Below the pieces are notes generated by a model, which saw only the letters and a list, made by a program, of their open reading frames with translations, was not told where the DNA came from and did no database searches. Below are positions 16,280-23,722 of a stretch of 33,374 bases of DNA, in pieces (position 1 is the first letter of the stretch; each line of letters opens with the position of its first letter). Both the position numbers and the translations under genes were made by a program. The DNA is from Comamonadaceae bacterium (GTDB lineage Bacteria; Pseudomonadota; Gammaproteobacteria; Burkholderiales; Burkholderiaceae_C). The stretch spans positions 1 through 33,374 of the forward strand of contig CANCDA010000004.1 of assembly GCA_947374705.1 (NCBI GenBank), in the 5' to 3' direction.

Positions 16280-16329
16280 GTCCCTTCGGGGACTTTTCAA
16301 AAGCCACCCGCAAGGGTGGCTTTTTTTTT
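16280..16329 (+). terminator. cUUCGg hairpin plus intrinsic terminator
   Basis: GTCCC-TTCG-GGGAC (16280-16293) is a hairpin closed by the very stable C(UUCG)G tetraloop. Ten bases later GCCACCC-GCAA-GGGTGGC (16303-16320) has a perfect 7-bp stem with a GNRA loop and is followed by nine T residues (16321-16329). This is a textbook Rho-independent terminator on the plus strand. The nearest plus-strand stop is 190 bases upstream. Confidence 0.93.
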
Positions 16330-16416
16330 AGCTGAAGTTGAACCTGCAATCGACCGACTGGCGCCTACCTCGTTGAATAAGGCCAGGCACTGAAACTGCT
16401 GGCATGCCTCGATAAA

Positions 16417-17262
16417 ATGCAAGTCATGCGCTTTTGCAAACTGCTCGCCACGTCGGCAGCTACATTTTTGATGGCTGGATGTGCCAATGCCGCGAAGGTT
16501 TGCGACGAATTTTATGCTCGGCTGCCGAACGTCAGTCGCAGCTTGTGCGATGCCGCGCAACTCCAGCCCAGTCAGGGGCGTAGCGTTAAAGGCCGGCCGA
16601 TTTACATGCGGGACGTCCACCCCGAGCCGAGCCAACGGCGGGTTCTGGTGATTGGCGGTATTCATGGCGATGAGCTGTCCGCCTCGTCACTGGCCTTGCA
16701 CTGGATTCGGCTGGCACAAACGACACCGGCCCAAACCCACTGGCGTTTTGTACCCGCACTCAACCCGGACGGCCTGTTCGAGCGGCCCGCGCGCCGCGTT
16801 AACGCCAATGGGGTGGACTTGAACCGAAATTTCCCCACGCCCAACTGGGAGCGCGAGGCCGCGTTTTACTGGGAAGGGCGCGCCCGCAAAGACCCACGCC
16901 GCTGGCCCGGCAAGCGACCGTTGAGCGAGCCTGAAACGAAATTCCTGCACGATGAGATGCAACGTTTCAAACCCGATTTGATCGTCAGCATTCACGCACC
17001 TTACGGTGTGCTGGATTTTGACGGCCCAGTGGAGCCGCCACAGCGCCTGGGGCGCTTGCGACTTGTGCCCGTGGGGGTGTTCCCCGGCTCATTGGGCAAT
17101 TACAGCGGCGTTTTCAAAAACGTACCCGTGGTCACCATCGAGCTGCCCAGCGCCACCCTGACCCCGCGCGACGCGGAGATCGAGCGCATGTGGTTCGATC
17201 TGCACCGCTGGATGGGTGAGACATTGGCACTCGCTGAGCCCGTTAAATCCATGAGCCGCTGA
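16417..17262 (+). CDS. Exported M14-type zinc carboxypeptidase/amidase (MpaA-like)
   Basis: The 281-residue protein has the M14 zinc site: H83 and E86 in GGIHGDE, and H193 in SIHAPYG. The substrate-carboxylate segment RVNANGVDLNRNFP is present, and the catalytic glutamate is probably E242 (VVTIELPS). The family includes murein-tripeptide amidase MpaA and other gamma-D-Glu-diaminopimelate cutters. Unlike cytoplasmic MpaA, it has a signal sequence (FCKLLATSAATFLMAGCANA) that could be cleaved as a lipoprotein at C22 or by signal peptidase I. The ATG at 16417 lies within a GATAAAATG string that also resembles a -10 box; if so, the true start is ATG 16426 (MRFCK). It is convergent with the VOC gene, 7 bases apart. 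Confidence 0.85.
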   Translation: MQVMRFCKLLATSAATFLMAGCANAAKVCDEFYARLPNVSRSLCDAAQLQPSQGRSVKGRPIYMRDVHPEPSQRRVLVIGGIHGDELSASSLALHWIRLAQTTPAQTHWRFVPALNPDGLFERPARRVNANGVDLNRNFPTPNWEREAAFYWEGRARKDPRRWPGKRPLSEPETKFLHDEMQRFKPDLIVSIHAPYGVLDFDGPVEPPQRLGRLRLVPVGVFPGSLGNYSGVFKNVPVVTIELPSATLTPRDAEIERMWFDLHRWMGETLALAEPVKSMSR

Positions 17263-17269
17263 CGCGGCT

Positions 17270-17704
17270 TTATTTGGCGAATAACCGGGACGGATCCGCA
17301 AAAGCCTTGAACTCGATCGCATTGCCGCAGGGGTCGAGAAAAAACATGGTGGCTTGCTCGCCGACCTGACCTTTGAAGCGGATGTGCGGCTCTATCACAA
17401 AAGCCGTATTAGCGGCGCGCAGCTTGTTGGCCAGCGCGTCCCACTCGGCCATCGGCAAGACCGCGCCAAAGTGGCGCACCGGCACGTTGTCGCCGTCCAC
17501 CACGCTGGTGTTGTGGTGACCGGCTTCATGGGGTGAGAGGTGCGCCACGATCTGGTGGCCGTAGAAGTTGAAGTCAATCCAATCGGGTGAGGAACGGCCT
17601 TCCGGGCAGCCCAGCAAGTCGCCATAAAAGGCGCGCGCTTTGGCCAGAGAAGTCACGGGAAACGCCAGATGAAATGGGGCCAGTGGAGCAGCGGTGGTGG
17701 TCAT
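17270..17704 (-). CDS. VOC-family (glyoxalase/bleomycin resistance-like) protein
   Basis: The 144-residue protein contains two beta-alpha-beta-beta-beta modules. The N-terminal metal-site segment is PFHLAFPVTSLAKARAFYGDLLGC; the C-terminal one is TMFFLDPCGNAIEFKAFADP. Candidate metal ligands are the histidines near residues 12 and 59 and the glutamate of IEFK. The pattern is closest to uncharacterised VOC proteins annotated as glyoxalase or dioxygenase, and the substrate cannot be read from the sequence. An AAGG site precedes the ATG. It lies 27 bases after the metallophosphoesterase gene and is probably the last gene of the LysR-phosphoesterase operon. Confidence 0.87.
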   Translation of the reverse strand: MTTTAAPLAPFHLAFPVTSLAKARAFYGDLLGCPEGRSSPDWIDFNFYGHQIVAHLSPHEAGHHNTSVVDGDNVPVRHFGAVLPMAEWDALANKLRAANTAFVIEPHIRFKGQVGEQATMFFLDPCGNAIEFKAFADPSRLFAK

Positions 17705-17731
17705 AAAAAGTGCCTTGTGGAGCGCCGTATT

Positions 17732-18622
17732 TTAGTGAGCGGTCGGATGCTTGTGAGGCGCCTCAATGCTCAGGCTGGCCACAAAATTGGCTTGCTCTGA
17801 CTTGCGCGCGTAGCCCAAGGGGTTGGCCACCACGCGGCAACCTTGGCTCACATAGTCGCTAGGGCAATGCAGGTGGCCGTGCAGCCACAGGCTGGCCTGG
17901 GGCAAGAGTTCATCCAGCGCGTTGCAAAAACCGGCCGTGCCAGGTGTTAAGCCATAGCGGGGATCAGCGCTGCGCAAGCTGGGGGCAAAGTGGGTGATGA
18001 CCACGGTTGTGCCGTCAAACGGCGTGGCCAGCGCGGCACGCAGCCAGGCTTGGCAGACCAGAGATTGTTCGCGCACCTGCTCGGCCAACAGGGGCTGGCC
18101 GTGGCGGGTGGTGAGGGCTTTGCGCAGGTAATAGTTGGCGGCGCGAAAGGCTTTGTCGCGAGCCTTGAGTAGCGGCGTCAAGGACGCGCCGGGCGCATCT
18201 GCTGGCGGATTGAGTGCGTCAAAGTCAGTCCACAGCGTGGTGCCGATGAAGCGCACCGGGGGCATTGCATTCAGCACTGAGTTGTGTTCGGACGCGGCGT
18301 TGAACAGTTCAGCCGAAGTGATGACCCCGCGCTCCAAAAACACAATGCCCAGTCGCGCGCAGGTCGCACGTAGGCGCTCGTGCGCCCGGTCGAAGTCTTG
18401 CGTGTCGTACTCGTGGTTGCCGGGCACGAAGAGCACCGGCACAGGCCAGCCGTGCATGGGGGAAAAACGCGCCAAGCCAAAGTCGGCGTCTTGCAGCAGC
18501 GAGCCGTTTTGGTAAGAACCGATGTCGCCCGCCAGCACCAACACGTCGGCATCCGGTGCGGGCATGGGCACAAAGTGGGGGTGCACTTCGAGGTGCAGGT
18601 CGGACAGAAGTTGGATTTTCAC
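17732..18622 (-). CDS. Calcineurin-like metallophosphoesterase
   Basis: The 296-residue cytoplasmic protein shows all five metal-binding blocks of the calcineurin superfamily: SDLHLE (7-12), VLVLAGDIGSY, FVPGNHEYD, VVITHFAPS and LWLHGHLH. The GNHEYD and GHLH forms are typical of small phosphodiesterases acting on nucleotides or unknown phosphoesters. Two insertions of polar sequence (about 95-175) make it longer than the minimal YfcE type. The start codon is only 4 bases after the LysR stop, so it is translated from the same mRNA. Its substrate is unknown. Confidence 0.9.
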   Translation of the reverse strand: MKIQLLSDLHLEVHPHFVPMPAPDADVLVLAGDIGSYQNGSLLQDADFGLARFSPMHGWPVPVLFVPGNHEYDTQDFDRAHERLRATCARLGIVFLERGVITSAELFNAASEHNSVLNAMPPVRFIGTTLWTDFDALNPPADAPGASLTPLLKARDKAFRAANYYLRKALTTRHGQPLLAEQVREQSLVCQAWLRAALATPFDGTTVVITHFAPSLRSADPRYGLTPGTAGFCNALDELLPQASLWLHGHLHCPSDYVSQGCRVVANPLGYARKSEQANFVASLSIEAPHKHPTAH

Positions 18623-18626
18623 CCGG

Positions 18627-19577
18627 CTATTGTGGCTTTGTGGGCAGTTGAGCGATCACGCCGCGCAACCAGGCGTGGGCGCTGTCGTGTTGCAGGCGGC
18701 GGTGCCACAGCGCATCGACGTGGACGGCGGGCACCGCAAAGGGCAGCTCGCGCAGGACGAGCTGCTCGGCAAAGCCGGTGACGCTGACGAAATGGCGCGG
18801 CAGTACCGTCAGCAGTTTCGAGCTGGCCACCACGCGGCCTGCGGTGAAAAACTGATTGACGGTGAGCACGATTTGCCGCTTGCGCCCCAGGCCCGCCAAG
18901 GCCTCGTCAATGAAGCCAAAAGGGCGACCCGAAAAGCTGACCAGCAGATGGCGTGCGGCGCAAAAACGCTCCAGCGTCAGCGGCTCGTGGGCCAAGGGGT
19001 GGTCATGCTGCATGACGCAGACGTAGTCGCTGTCGTACAGGCGCTGGTGCTGGTAGGGGGCCGCGTCGCCTGATTGCGTTTGGGCGGTCAGGCTGGCCAA
19101 CACGGCGGGGAAGTAACCGATGGCCAAGTCCGCCTGTTCGTCCTCCAACAGACGTCGCGGGTCACGCGTGGTCAGGGGCACGACGCGCAGGGCGACGCCG
19201 GGCGCGTCACGGTCCATCACAGCCACCAGCCCCGGCATTAACTCGGCGGCAGTGGCGTCGGCCATGGTCAACACAAAGGTGGTTGTGGCGCTGGCGGCTA
19301 CAAAGGGGCTGGGGGATAACGAGGCCTGCAACTGGCGCAGCGCCTCTTGCACGGTAGGCCACAGCGCCTGCGCGCGCGGGGTGGGCACTAGGCCTTGGCC
19401 ACTGCGACGCAGCAAATCATCGCCCAAAGTCTCACGCAGGCGACGAATAGCATTGCTCACTGCGGGCTGAGTGAGCGCCAGCTTAGCCGCCGCTTTAGTC
19501 AGACTGCGCTCGCTCATAACTGCATCAAAAACGCGCAAAAGGTTCAAGTCCAGCGTTCGAAAATTCACAAGGTTCAT
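18627..19577 (-). CDS. LysR-family transcriptional regulator
   Basis: The 316-residue regulator has an N-terminal helix-turn-helix (RTLDLNLLRVFDAVMSERSLTKAAAKLALTQPAVSNAIRRLRETLGDDLL, about 7-56) of the NahR/NodD/LinR-like group, followed by a periplasmic-binding-protein-fold effector domain (about 95-305). It is divergent from the small membrane-protein gene at 19712 and leads an operon with a phosphoesterase and a VOC protein. An ATTCA-N9-TGAAT inverted repeat lies 16 to 34 bases upstream of its start. The effector is unknown. No strong ribosome binding site is visible. Confidence 0.92.
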   Translation of the reverse strand: MNLVNFRTLDLNLLRVFDAVMSERSLTKAAAKLALTQPAVSNAIRRLRETLGDDLLRRSGQGLVPTPRAQALWPTVQEALRQLQASLSPSPFVAASATTTFVLTMADATAAELMPGLVAVMDRDAPGVALRVVPLTTRDPRRLLEDEQADLAIGYFPAVLASLTAQTQSGDAAPYQHQRLYDSDYVCVMQHDHPLAHEPLTLERFCAARHLLVSFSGRPFGFIDEALAGLGRKRQIVLTVNQFFTAGRVVASSKLLTVLPRHFVSVTGFAEQLVLRELPFAVPAVHVDALWHRRLQHDSAHAWLRGVIAQLPTKPQ

Positions 19578-19592
19578 AGGGCATTTGATTTA

Positions 19593-19611
19593 ATTCATCA
19601 CCATTGTGAAT
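19593..19611. promoter_or_regulatory. Inverted repeat upstream of LysR gene, possible operator
   Basis: ATTCA (19593-19597) and TGAAT (19607-19611) are inverted repeats separated by nine bases. The site is in the 134-base gap between the divergent LysR and membrane-protein genes. LysR proteins often bind imperfect dyads there and repress their own gene. The spacing is not the exact T-N11-A pattern, so the assignment is weak. Confidence 0.35.
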
Positions 19612-19711
19612 GTTATACATCATCAATCTAAAGTTGAGTCGCACGAGGGAAAACCCTATGATTCTTCCATGCCATCCATTTTGGTGGTGCTTTTGAAGAG
19701 AGGAATCCATC

Positions 19712-20149
19712 ATGACCCGTTTTGTCCATATCGATTACCCCACCAGTCACCCCGGCGTTAACCGCTTTGAAAACGCTGTAGCCTTGGCCTCCCGTGTTCG
19801 CCAAGGCTTTAACAGCACCCGTGGCCTGTCGTCTATGTTGTTGGCCGCCATGGTCTCGGCCTTGTTGGTGGTGGCCGATCAGGTGGTTGACACCTGGGCC
19901 GATGGCCATTTGATGGCCGCTTGGGTGCTGATGTGGGCGCTTGGTTTTGCCGCACTGGCCTTGCTGGCCACCCCCTCGCGTGCGTTGGTGATGCGCGCCC
20001 TGAGCGCGGTGAACCGCTGGCTCATGGACACCTCCCGCGCCCGCGCTGATGCCCGGATGTGGGCGATTGCTGAGCAAGACCACCGCGTGATGGCTGACCT
20101 GCATGCCGCCCAAACACGCGCGCAGCGTCTGAGCCGCGTGGGTTGGTAA
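19712..20149 (+). CDS. Small two-helix membrane protein of unknown function
   Basis: The 145-residue protein has a polar N-terminus (MTRFVHIDYPTSHPGVNRFENAV), two hydrophobic helices (about 42-58, SMLLAAMVSALLVVADQ, and about 68-87, LMAAWVLMWALGFAALALLA), and a basic, alanine-rich amphipathic C-terminal tail that may be helical. A strong AGAGGAA ribosome binding site precedes the ATG. It is monocistronic and ends in a strong terminator. No function is recognised. The layout recalls small inner-membrane proteins of Comamonadaceae, but that is an impression, not a search result. Confidence 0.72.
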   Translation: MTRFVHIDYPTSHPGVNRFENAVALASRVRQGFNSTRGLSSMLLAAMVSALLVVADQVVDTWADGHLMAAWVLMWALGFAALALLATPSRALVMRALSAVNRWLMDTSRARADARMWAIAEQDHRVMADLHAAQTRAQRLSRVGW

Positions 20150-20166
20150 GCCTCTTCCCTTGACAT

Positions 20167-20196
20167 AAAAAAGGCACCCAAAGGTGCCTTTTTTTT
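20167..20196. terminator. Bidirectional intrinsic terminator
   Basis: AAAAAA-GGCACC-CAAA-GGTGCC-TTTTTTTT: a 6-bp stem (20173-20178 with 20183-20188) flanked by an A run on the left and a T run on the right. It can stop both the rightward membrane-protein transcript and the leftward glcF transcript. Confidence 0.93.
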
Positions 20197-20230
20197 GAGC
20201 GATTTAAAGAATCGGCGTTAGGTCAAAACC

Positions 20231-21496
20231 TCACCAACCCAACGCCTCATCCAGCACTTCAACCCAATGCCTGACCGGCGTCGCCGTGCCGCTTTGCAGG
20301 TGGGTGATGCAGCCGATATTGGCTGAGACGATGACCTCGGGCTGCATTTCGCTCAGATTGCCCAGCTTACGGTCGCGCAACTGGTAGGCGATGTCGGGGT
20401 TGAGGACTGAGTAGGTGCCTGCGGAGCCGCAGCAGAGGTGGGCTTCGTTGGTGCTGATCTTCACGTCAAAGCCCAGCTCGCCTAGATGTTTCTCAACGCC
20501 ACCGCGCAATTGCTGGCCGTGTTGCAGGGTGCAGGGGGGGTGGAAGGCGAGTTTCGGGGCTTTTTGTGTGAGCCCTTCGACAAGCTCAGGGCGAACGGAG
20601 CGAAGTGTGGCGACCAGCTCGGGCAGCAACTCGCTCAGGTCTTTCGTCAACTCGCTGATGCGTGCGGCTTTGGCGGCGTAGAGGGGGTCGTCTTGGAGGG
20701 TGTGGCCGTACTCTTTGACAGTGACGCCGCAGCCGGAGGCGTTCATGATGATGGCCTCTACCGTATTGGTGGCGTCAGGTGAGGCCGCTTGCACATGCGG
20801 CCACCAGGCGTCGATGTTGGCCCGCATCTGGGCTTTGCCGCCCTCGTGGTCATTGAGGTGAAACTTGACGGCACCACAGCATCCGGCCTGGGGCGCGATG
20901 ACGGTCTGGATGCCCGCTGCGTCCAGCACGCGCGCGGTGGCGCTGTTGATGTTGGGCATCATGGCCGGCTGCACGCAACCGGCCAGCATCAGCACCTTGC
21001 GGGCGTGCGTGCGCGTGGGCCAGGCGCCTGCGTTTTGCGGGGCGGGTACTTTGTTTTTCAGGGCTTGCGGTAACAGGCCGCGTACGAGTTGGCCCATCTT
21101 CATGGCGGGGGCAAACAGGGGCGAGGTCAGGCCTTCTTTGAGCGCCCAGCGCAACGCGCGTTCACCCACAGGGCGCTCGACTTTGGCGTCCACCAGCTTG
21201 CGGCCAATGTCCACCAGATGGCCGTAGTCCACGCCGGAGGGGCAGGTGGTTTCGCAGTTACGGCAGGTCAGGCAGCGGTCCAGGTGGAGTTGGGTTTTGC
21301 GCGTGGGGGCAACGCCTTCCAGCACTTGCTTCATCAGGTAGATGCGTCCGCGCGGGCCGTCCAGCTCGTCGCCCAGCAACTGGTAGGTGGGGCAGGTGGC
21401 GGTGCAAAAGCCGCAGTGCACGCACTTGCGCAGAATGGCTTCGGCGGCTTGACCGTCTGCGGTGTTTTTGTATTCGGGGGCGAGGTTGGTTTGCAT
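20231..21496 (-). CDS. glcF: Glycolate oxidase iron-sulfur subunit GlcF
   Basis: The 421-residue subunit passes electrons from glycolate dehydrogenase (GlcDEF) to the membrane quinone pool. Two 4Fe-4S motifs are present: CVHCGFCTATCP (about 25-36) and CLTCRNCETTCP (about 76-87). Two cysteine-rich CCG domains follow (LAGCVQPAMMP, ASGCGVT; FHPPCTLQHGQ, LCCGSAGTY). Between the two CCG halves an in-frame insertion reads SVRPELVEGLTQK, produced by a palindromic repeat (listed separately) and likely a surface loop. It lies 48 bases after glcE on the same strand, with no clear ribosome binding site before its ATG. No glcD is in the window. Confidence 0.93.
   Translation of the reverse strand: MQTNLAPEYKNTADGQAAEAILRKCVHCGFCTATCPTYQLLGDELDGPRGRIYLMKQVLEGVAPTRKTQLHLDRCLTCRNCETTCPSGVDYGHLVDIGRKLVDAKVERPVGERALRWALKEGLTSPLFAPAMKMGQLVRGLLPQALKNKVPAPQNAGAWPTRTHARKVLMLAGCVQPAMMPNINSATARVLDAAGIQTVIAPQAGCCGAVKFHLNDHEGGKAQMRANIDAWWPHVQAASPDATNTVEAIIMNASGCGVTVKEYGHTLQDDPLYAAKAARISELTKDLSELLPELVATLRSVRPELVEGLTQKAPKLAFHPPCTLQHGQQLRGGVEKHLGELGFDVKISTNEAHLCCGSAGTYSVLNPDIAYQLRDRKLGNLSEMQPEVIVSANIGCITHLQSGTATPVRHWVEVLDEALGW
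20570..20599. repeat. Dispersed palindromic repeat inserted in-frame in glcF (RPELVEG element)
   Basis: On the minus strand the stretch reads CGCCCTGAGCTTGTCGAAGG within TCC...CTC, with inverted arms GCCCT (20572-20576) and AGGGC (20588-20592). It is translated as SVRPELVEGL. From memory, this sequence and peptide recur at many loci in unrelated proteobacterial genomes, both between and inside genes. Only one copy was noticed in this window. Length 30 bases keeps the glcF frame. Confidence 0.7.
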
Positions 21497-21510
21497 GGTG
21501 AGACTTTGCG

Positions 21511-21536
21511 GGACAGGCCGAAGCGTAGCGCTGTCC
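21511..21536. repeat. Short palindrome in the glcE-glcF spacer
   Basis: GGACAG (21511-21516) and CTGTCC (21531-21536) are inverted repeats around a 14-base GC-rich loop. The hairpin fills the position where a ribosome binding site for glcF would be expected, 15 bases before its ATG on the minus strand. It could affect glcF translation or be a mobile palindrome remnant. Confidence 0.5.
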
Positions 21537-21544
21537 TCAACGGA

Positions 21545-22681
21545 TTAAGGCGCGGAAAACATGCGGCCCGGGTTGAAGATGCCTGCGGGGTCGAATTGCT
21601 TTTTGAGCTCGCGGTGGATGCGGTCTAGCGGCGAGGCCAGCGGCGCGAATACACCGACGCTTTTGTCAGCCTCCTGCGCGGTGCGGAACAGGCTGGCGTG
21701 GCCACCGGCGGCAAGTGCTGTAGCACGCAGACGCGGGGCCTGCGAGGCCGGGGCCCAGACCCAGCGCTGGCCGCCATGCCACTCCACCAACTGGGGCCAG
21801 GGCAAGTCGAGCACCGGCGCGGTTTGCGCCACGCTCAGACGCCACAGGCCCATATCGGACGAGGGTGGGCGGGTGAAGAAGGGGAGATGCATCTCGCGGC
21901 AGGTCTGCCACGCGGTGCTGGCCAAGCTGTTGTCCAGGCGCTCGGCGCTCAGGTTTTGCGTCATCTTGTGGCACGCCGACTCCACCGCCGCCACTGCCCC
22001 GCGCAAGCGCACGCAGAGCAGCTCGCGTTGCCCCAAGTCTGAATGTTCATGCACCCAGCAACTGGCGTTGAGCGGCAAGGGCTGTGCGCCCCAGCGGTGC
22101 AGTTGCGCCAGGGCTTGGGCCTGGTCAATTTCAAACACCAAGGTCGCCTCCGCTGGTGCCACCGGCAGCACTTTGAGCGAGACTTCGGTGATCAGCCCCA
22201 GCGTGCCCATAGAGCCCGCCAGCAAACGCGAGACGTCATAGCCCGCCACGTTTTTCATGACCTGGCCGCCGAAGGTGAGCAATTCGCCTTGGCCATTGAG
22301 CAGCACCGCGCCCAGCACGTAGTCACGCACAGCGCCCACGCTGGCGCGTGCCGGGCCGCTCAGGCCCGCAGCGACCATGCCCCCGACCGTTGCGGTGCTC
22401 TTGGAGGCGGCGTTGAAATGCGGCGGCTCAAAGGGCAGGCACTGGCCTTTTTCAGCCAGTGCGGCTTCCAGTTCGGCCAGGGGTGTGCCCGCGCGCGCAG
22501 TGACGACCAGCTCGCTGGGCTCGTAGCTCACAATGCCGCTGTGGGCACGCGTGTCCAGCAGTTCGCCTTGCATCAATTGGCCATAAAAATCTTTGCTGCC
22601 CCCGCCGCGAATGCGCAGGGGCGTGTGGTCGGTCGCGGCGGCGCGGATGCGCTCGGCCCAGTGTTGCAGAGTGGTGTCCAT
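21545..22681 (-). CDS. glcE: Glycolate oxidase FAD-binding subunit GlcE
   Basis: The 378-residue protein is the second flavin-type subunit of glycolate dehydrogenase. A PCMH-type FAD-binding domain occupies the N-terminal half: LRIRGGGSKDFYG, EPSELVVTARAGTPLAELEAALAEKGQCLPFEPP, and TVGGMVAAGLSGPARASVGAVRDYVLG. The central ATEVSL-like region GTLGLITEVSLKVLP follows. The C-terminal FNPGRMF ending matches the GlcE/GlcD end motif. It begins 35 bases after the epimerase gene and ends 48 bases before glcF. GlcE cannot work alone; it needs GlcD and GlcF. Confidence 0.93.
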   Translation of the reverse strand: MDTTLQHWAERIRAAATDHTPLRIRGGGSKDFYGQLMQGELLDTRAHSGIVSYEPSELVVTARAGTPLAELEAALAEKGQCLPFEPPHFNAASKSTATVGGMVAAGLSGPARASVGAVRDYVLGAVLLNGQGELLTFGGQVMKNVAGYDVSRLLAGSMGTLGLITEVSLKVLPVAPAEATLVFEIDQAQALAQLHRWGAQPLPLNASCWVHEHSDLGQRELLCVRLRGAVAAVESACHKMTQNLSAERLDNSLASTAWQTCREMHLPFFTRPPSSDMGLWRLSVAQTAPVLDLPWPQLVEWHGGQRWVWAPASQAPRLRATALAAGGHASLFRTAQEADKSVGVFAPLASPLDRIHRELKKQFDPAGIFNPGRMFSAP

Positions 22682-22716
22682 GGCTTGATTTTAGGAGGGC
22701 ACAGCAGGTTTGAGTT

Positions 22717-23583
22717 TCACGCGGCGTCTTCAACCCGAATGCTCATCACTTCGGACATCGACTCACCCGGCTGCAACACGCGCAGGCCCAGTTCATCGGC
22801 CGTGAAGCGACCCGTCGCCATCAAATTGACCGCGTTGTTGGCGTGGCTGACCGGCTCGATGGCCACGTAGTCCCGCGTGGGATGGGTATAGACCACCAAG
22901 CGCTTGAGGCTGGAGGCCACACGGATGCGCAACAGCGCATCGCTCAGCAGCGCGTCGCCTTGCCAGCCTTCATAGCAGTGGTCTACGTCCAAGCGGGTGC
23001 AGTCGGTGTTCAACCCCAGGTCGGGCAGCCGCTGCGTGGGCAACTTGTCCGCGCCCATCTCCCAGCGCCCGCTGGCGGCAAAGTGCAGATGCGTGCTGGC
23101 GCGTTTGACGAAATAAGGATGCCAGCCCAGGCCCGCCGGTGCGGGGGTGCTGGACTGGTTGGTCATGCTCAGGGTGAGCTCCAACGCACCCTCGCTCAAG
23201 CGAAAGGCTTGCGAGGTGTCAAAGGCAAAGGGCCAGGCTGCGTCGGCCTTGTGCTCATAAGACAACAGCGCGAATTGATCGGACTCGTCCAGCACCTGCC
23301 AGGGGCGCTGCCAGCCCACACCGTGGATGGCGTGGGGTTCGGCTGCGTTGTTTTGCACCAGGGGATGGCTGGTGCCAGCCCACACCAATTTGGCTTGAGC
23401 CAGCCGGTTAGAAAACGGAACGAGCGGGTAGCTGCCCGCAAGACGCGCTGACGTCAGCGCAGGCCCGGCAGTCGAGCGCAGCACCGGCACATCACCCCAC
23501 CACAAGCCCGCCATGCAGCCACCCAGATCGGGTCTCAGGTCGCAGCGCAGGGGGCCGCATTGGAGTTGAAGTGAAGTGGTCAT
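22717..23583 (-). CDS. Aldose 1-epimerase family protein
   Basis: The 288-residue protein is a galactose-mutarotase-like beta-sandwich enzyme that interconverts alpha and beta anomers of sugars. Motifs include SYPLVPFSNRLAQ (sugar-binding arginine), HAIHGVGWQRPW with the catalytic-region histidine, GLGWHPYF, and VAIEPVSHANNAVN with the probable catalytic glutamate. No signal peptide is seen. It is the first of three leftward genes (epimerase, glcE, glcF), but the metabolic link to glycolate is not obvious. The sugar specificity cannot be read. Confidence 0.88.
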   Translation of the reverse strand: MTTSLQLQCGPLRCDLRPDLGGCMAGLWWGDVPVLRSTAGPALTSARLAGSYPLVPFSNRLAQAKLVWAGTSHPLVQNNAAEPHAIHGVGWQRPWQVLDESDQFALLSYEHKADAAWPFAFDTSQAFRLSEGALELTLSMTNQSSTPAPAGLGWHPYFVKRASTHLHFAASGRWEMGADKLPTQRLPDLGLNTDCTRLDVDHCYEGWQGDALLSDALLRIRVASSLKRLVVYTHPTRDYVAIEPVSHANNAVNLMATGRFTADELGLRVLQPGESMSEVMSIRVEDAA

Positions 23584-23660
23584 GCTTGAGTCAGCGTCAT
23601 GCCCGTCAGGGCGAAAAAACAGGGATGAGCGTGTGTGGGCATTCTAGAGGCTCACAAGAA

Positions 23661-23693
23661 AAAACCCGCAAGCACCGAAGCACTTGCGGGTTT
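23661..23693 (-). terminator. Intrinsic terminator after amtB
   Basis: An 11-bp perfect stem AAACCCGCAAG (23662-23672) with CTTGCGGGTTT (23683-23693), loop CACCGAAGCA. Read on the minus strand the stem is followed by a T run. It lies 30 bases downstream of the amtB stop and should end the torF-glnK-amtB transcript. Confidence 0.9.
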
Positions 23694-23722
23694 GACATGA
23701 CCCCTGCGGGCCATGCGTTGGC

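Larger units (their letters stand above)
16113..16416. other. Gene-free region with tandem hairpins, candidate small RNA locus
   Basis: No protein gene is supported in these 304 bases. Just after the kinase stop are two compact hairpins, CCCCAT-CAAA-ATGGGG (16118-16133) and CCCCC-ATTT-GGGGG (16140-16153), neither with a T tract. About 130 unstructured-looking bases follow. Then come a cUUCGg hairpin (16280-16293) and a strong terminator (16303-16329). A rightward transcript ending at 16329 is therefore expected. It could be a stand-alone small RNA or the long 3' end of the kinase mRNA. No clear promoter pair was found inside. Confidence 0.5.

Noticed and set aside
16128..16331. Plus-strand open frame of 67 codons in the kinase-peptidase gap
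   Set aside because: It ends inside the terminator hairpin and T run, lacks a ribosome binding site and has no homology I recognise; the region is better read as non-coding.
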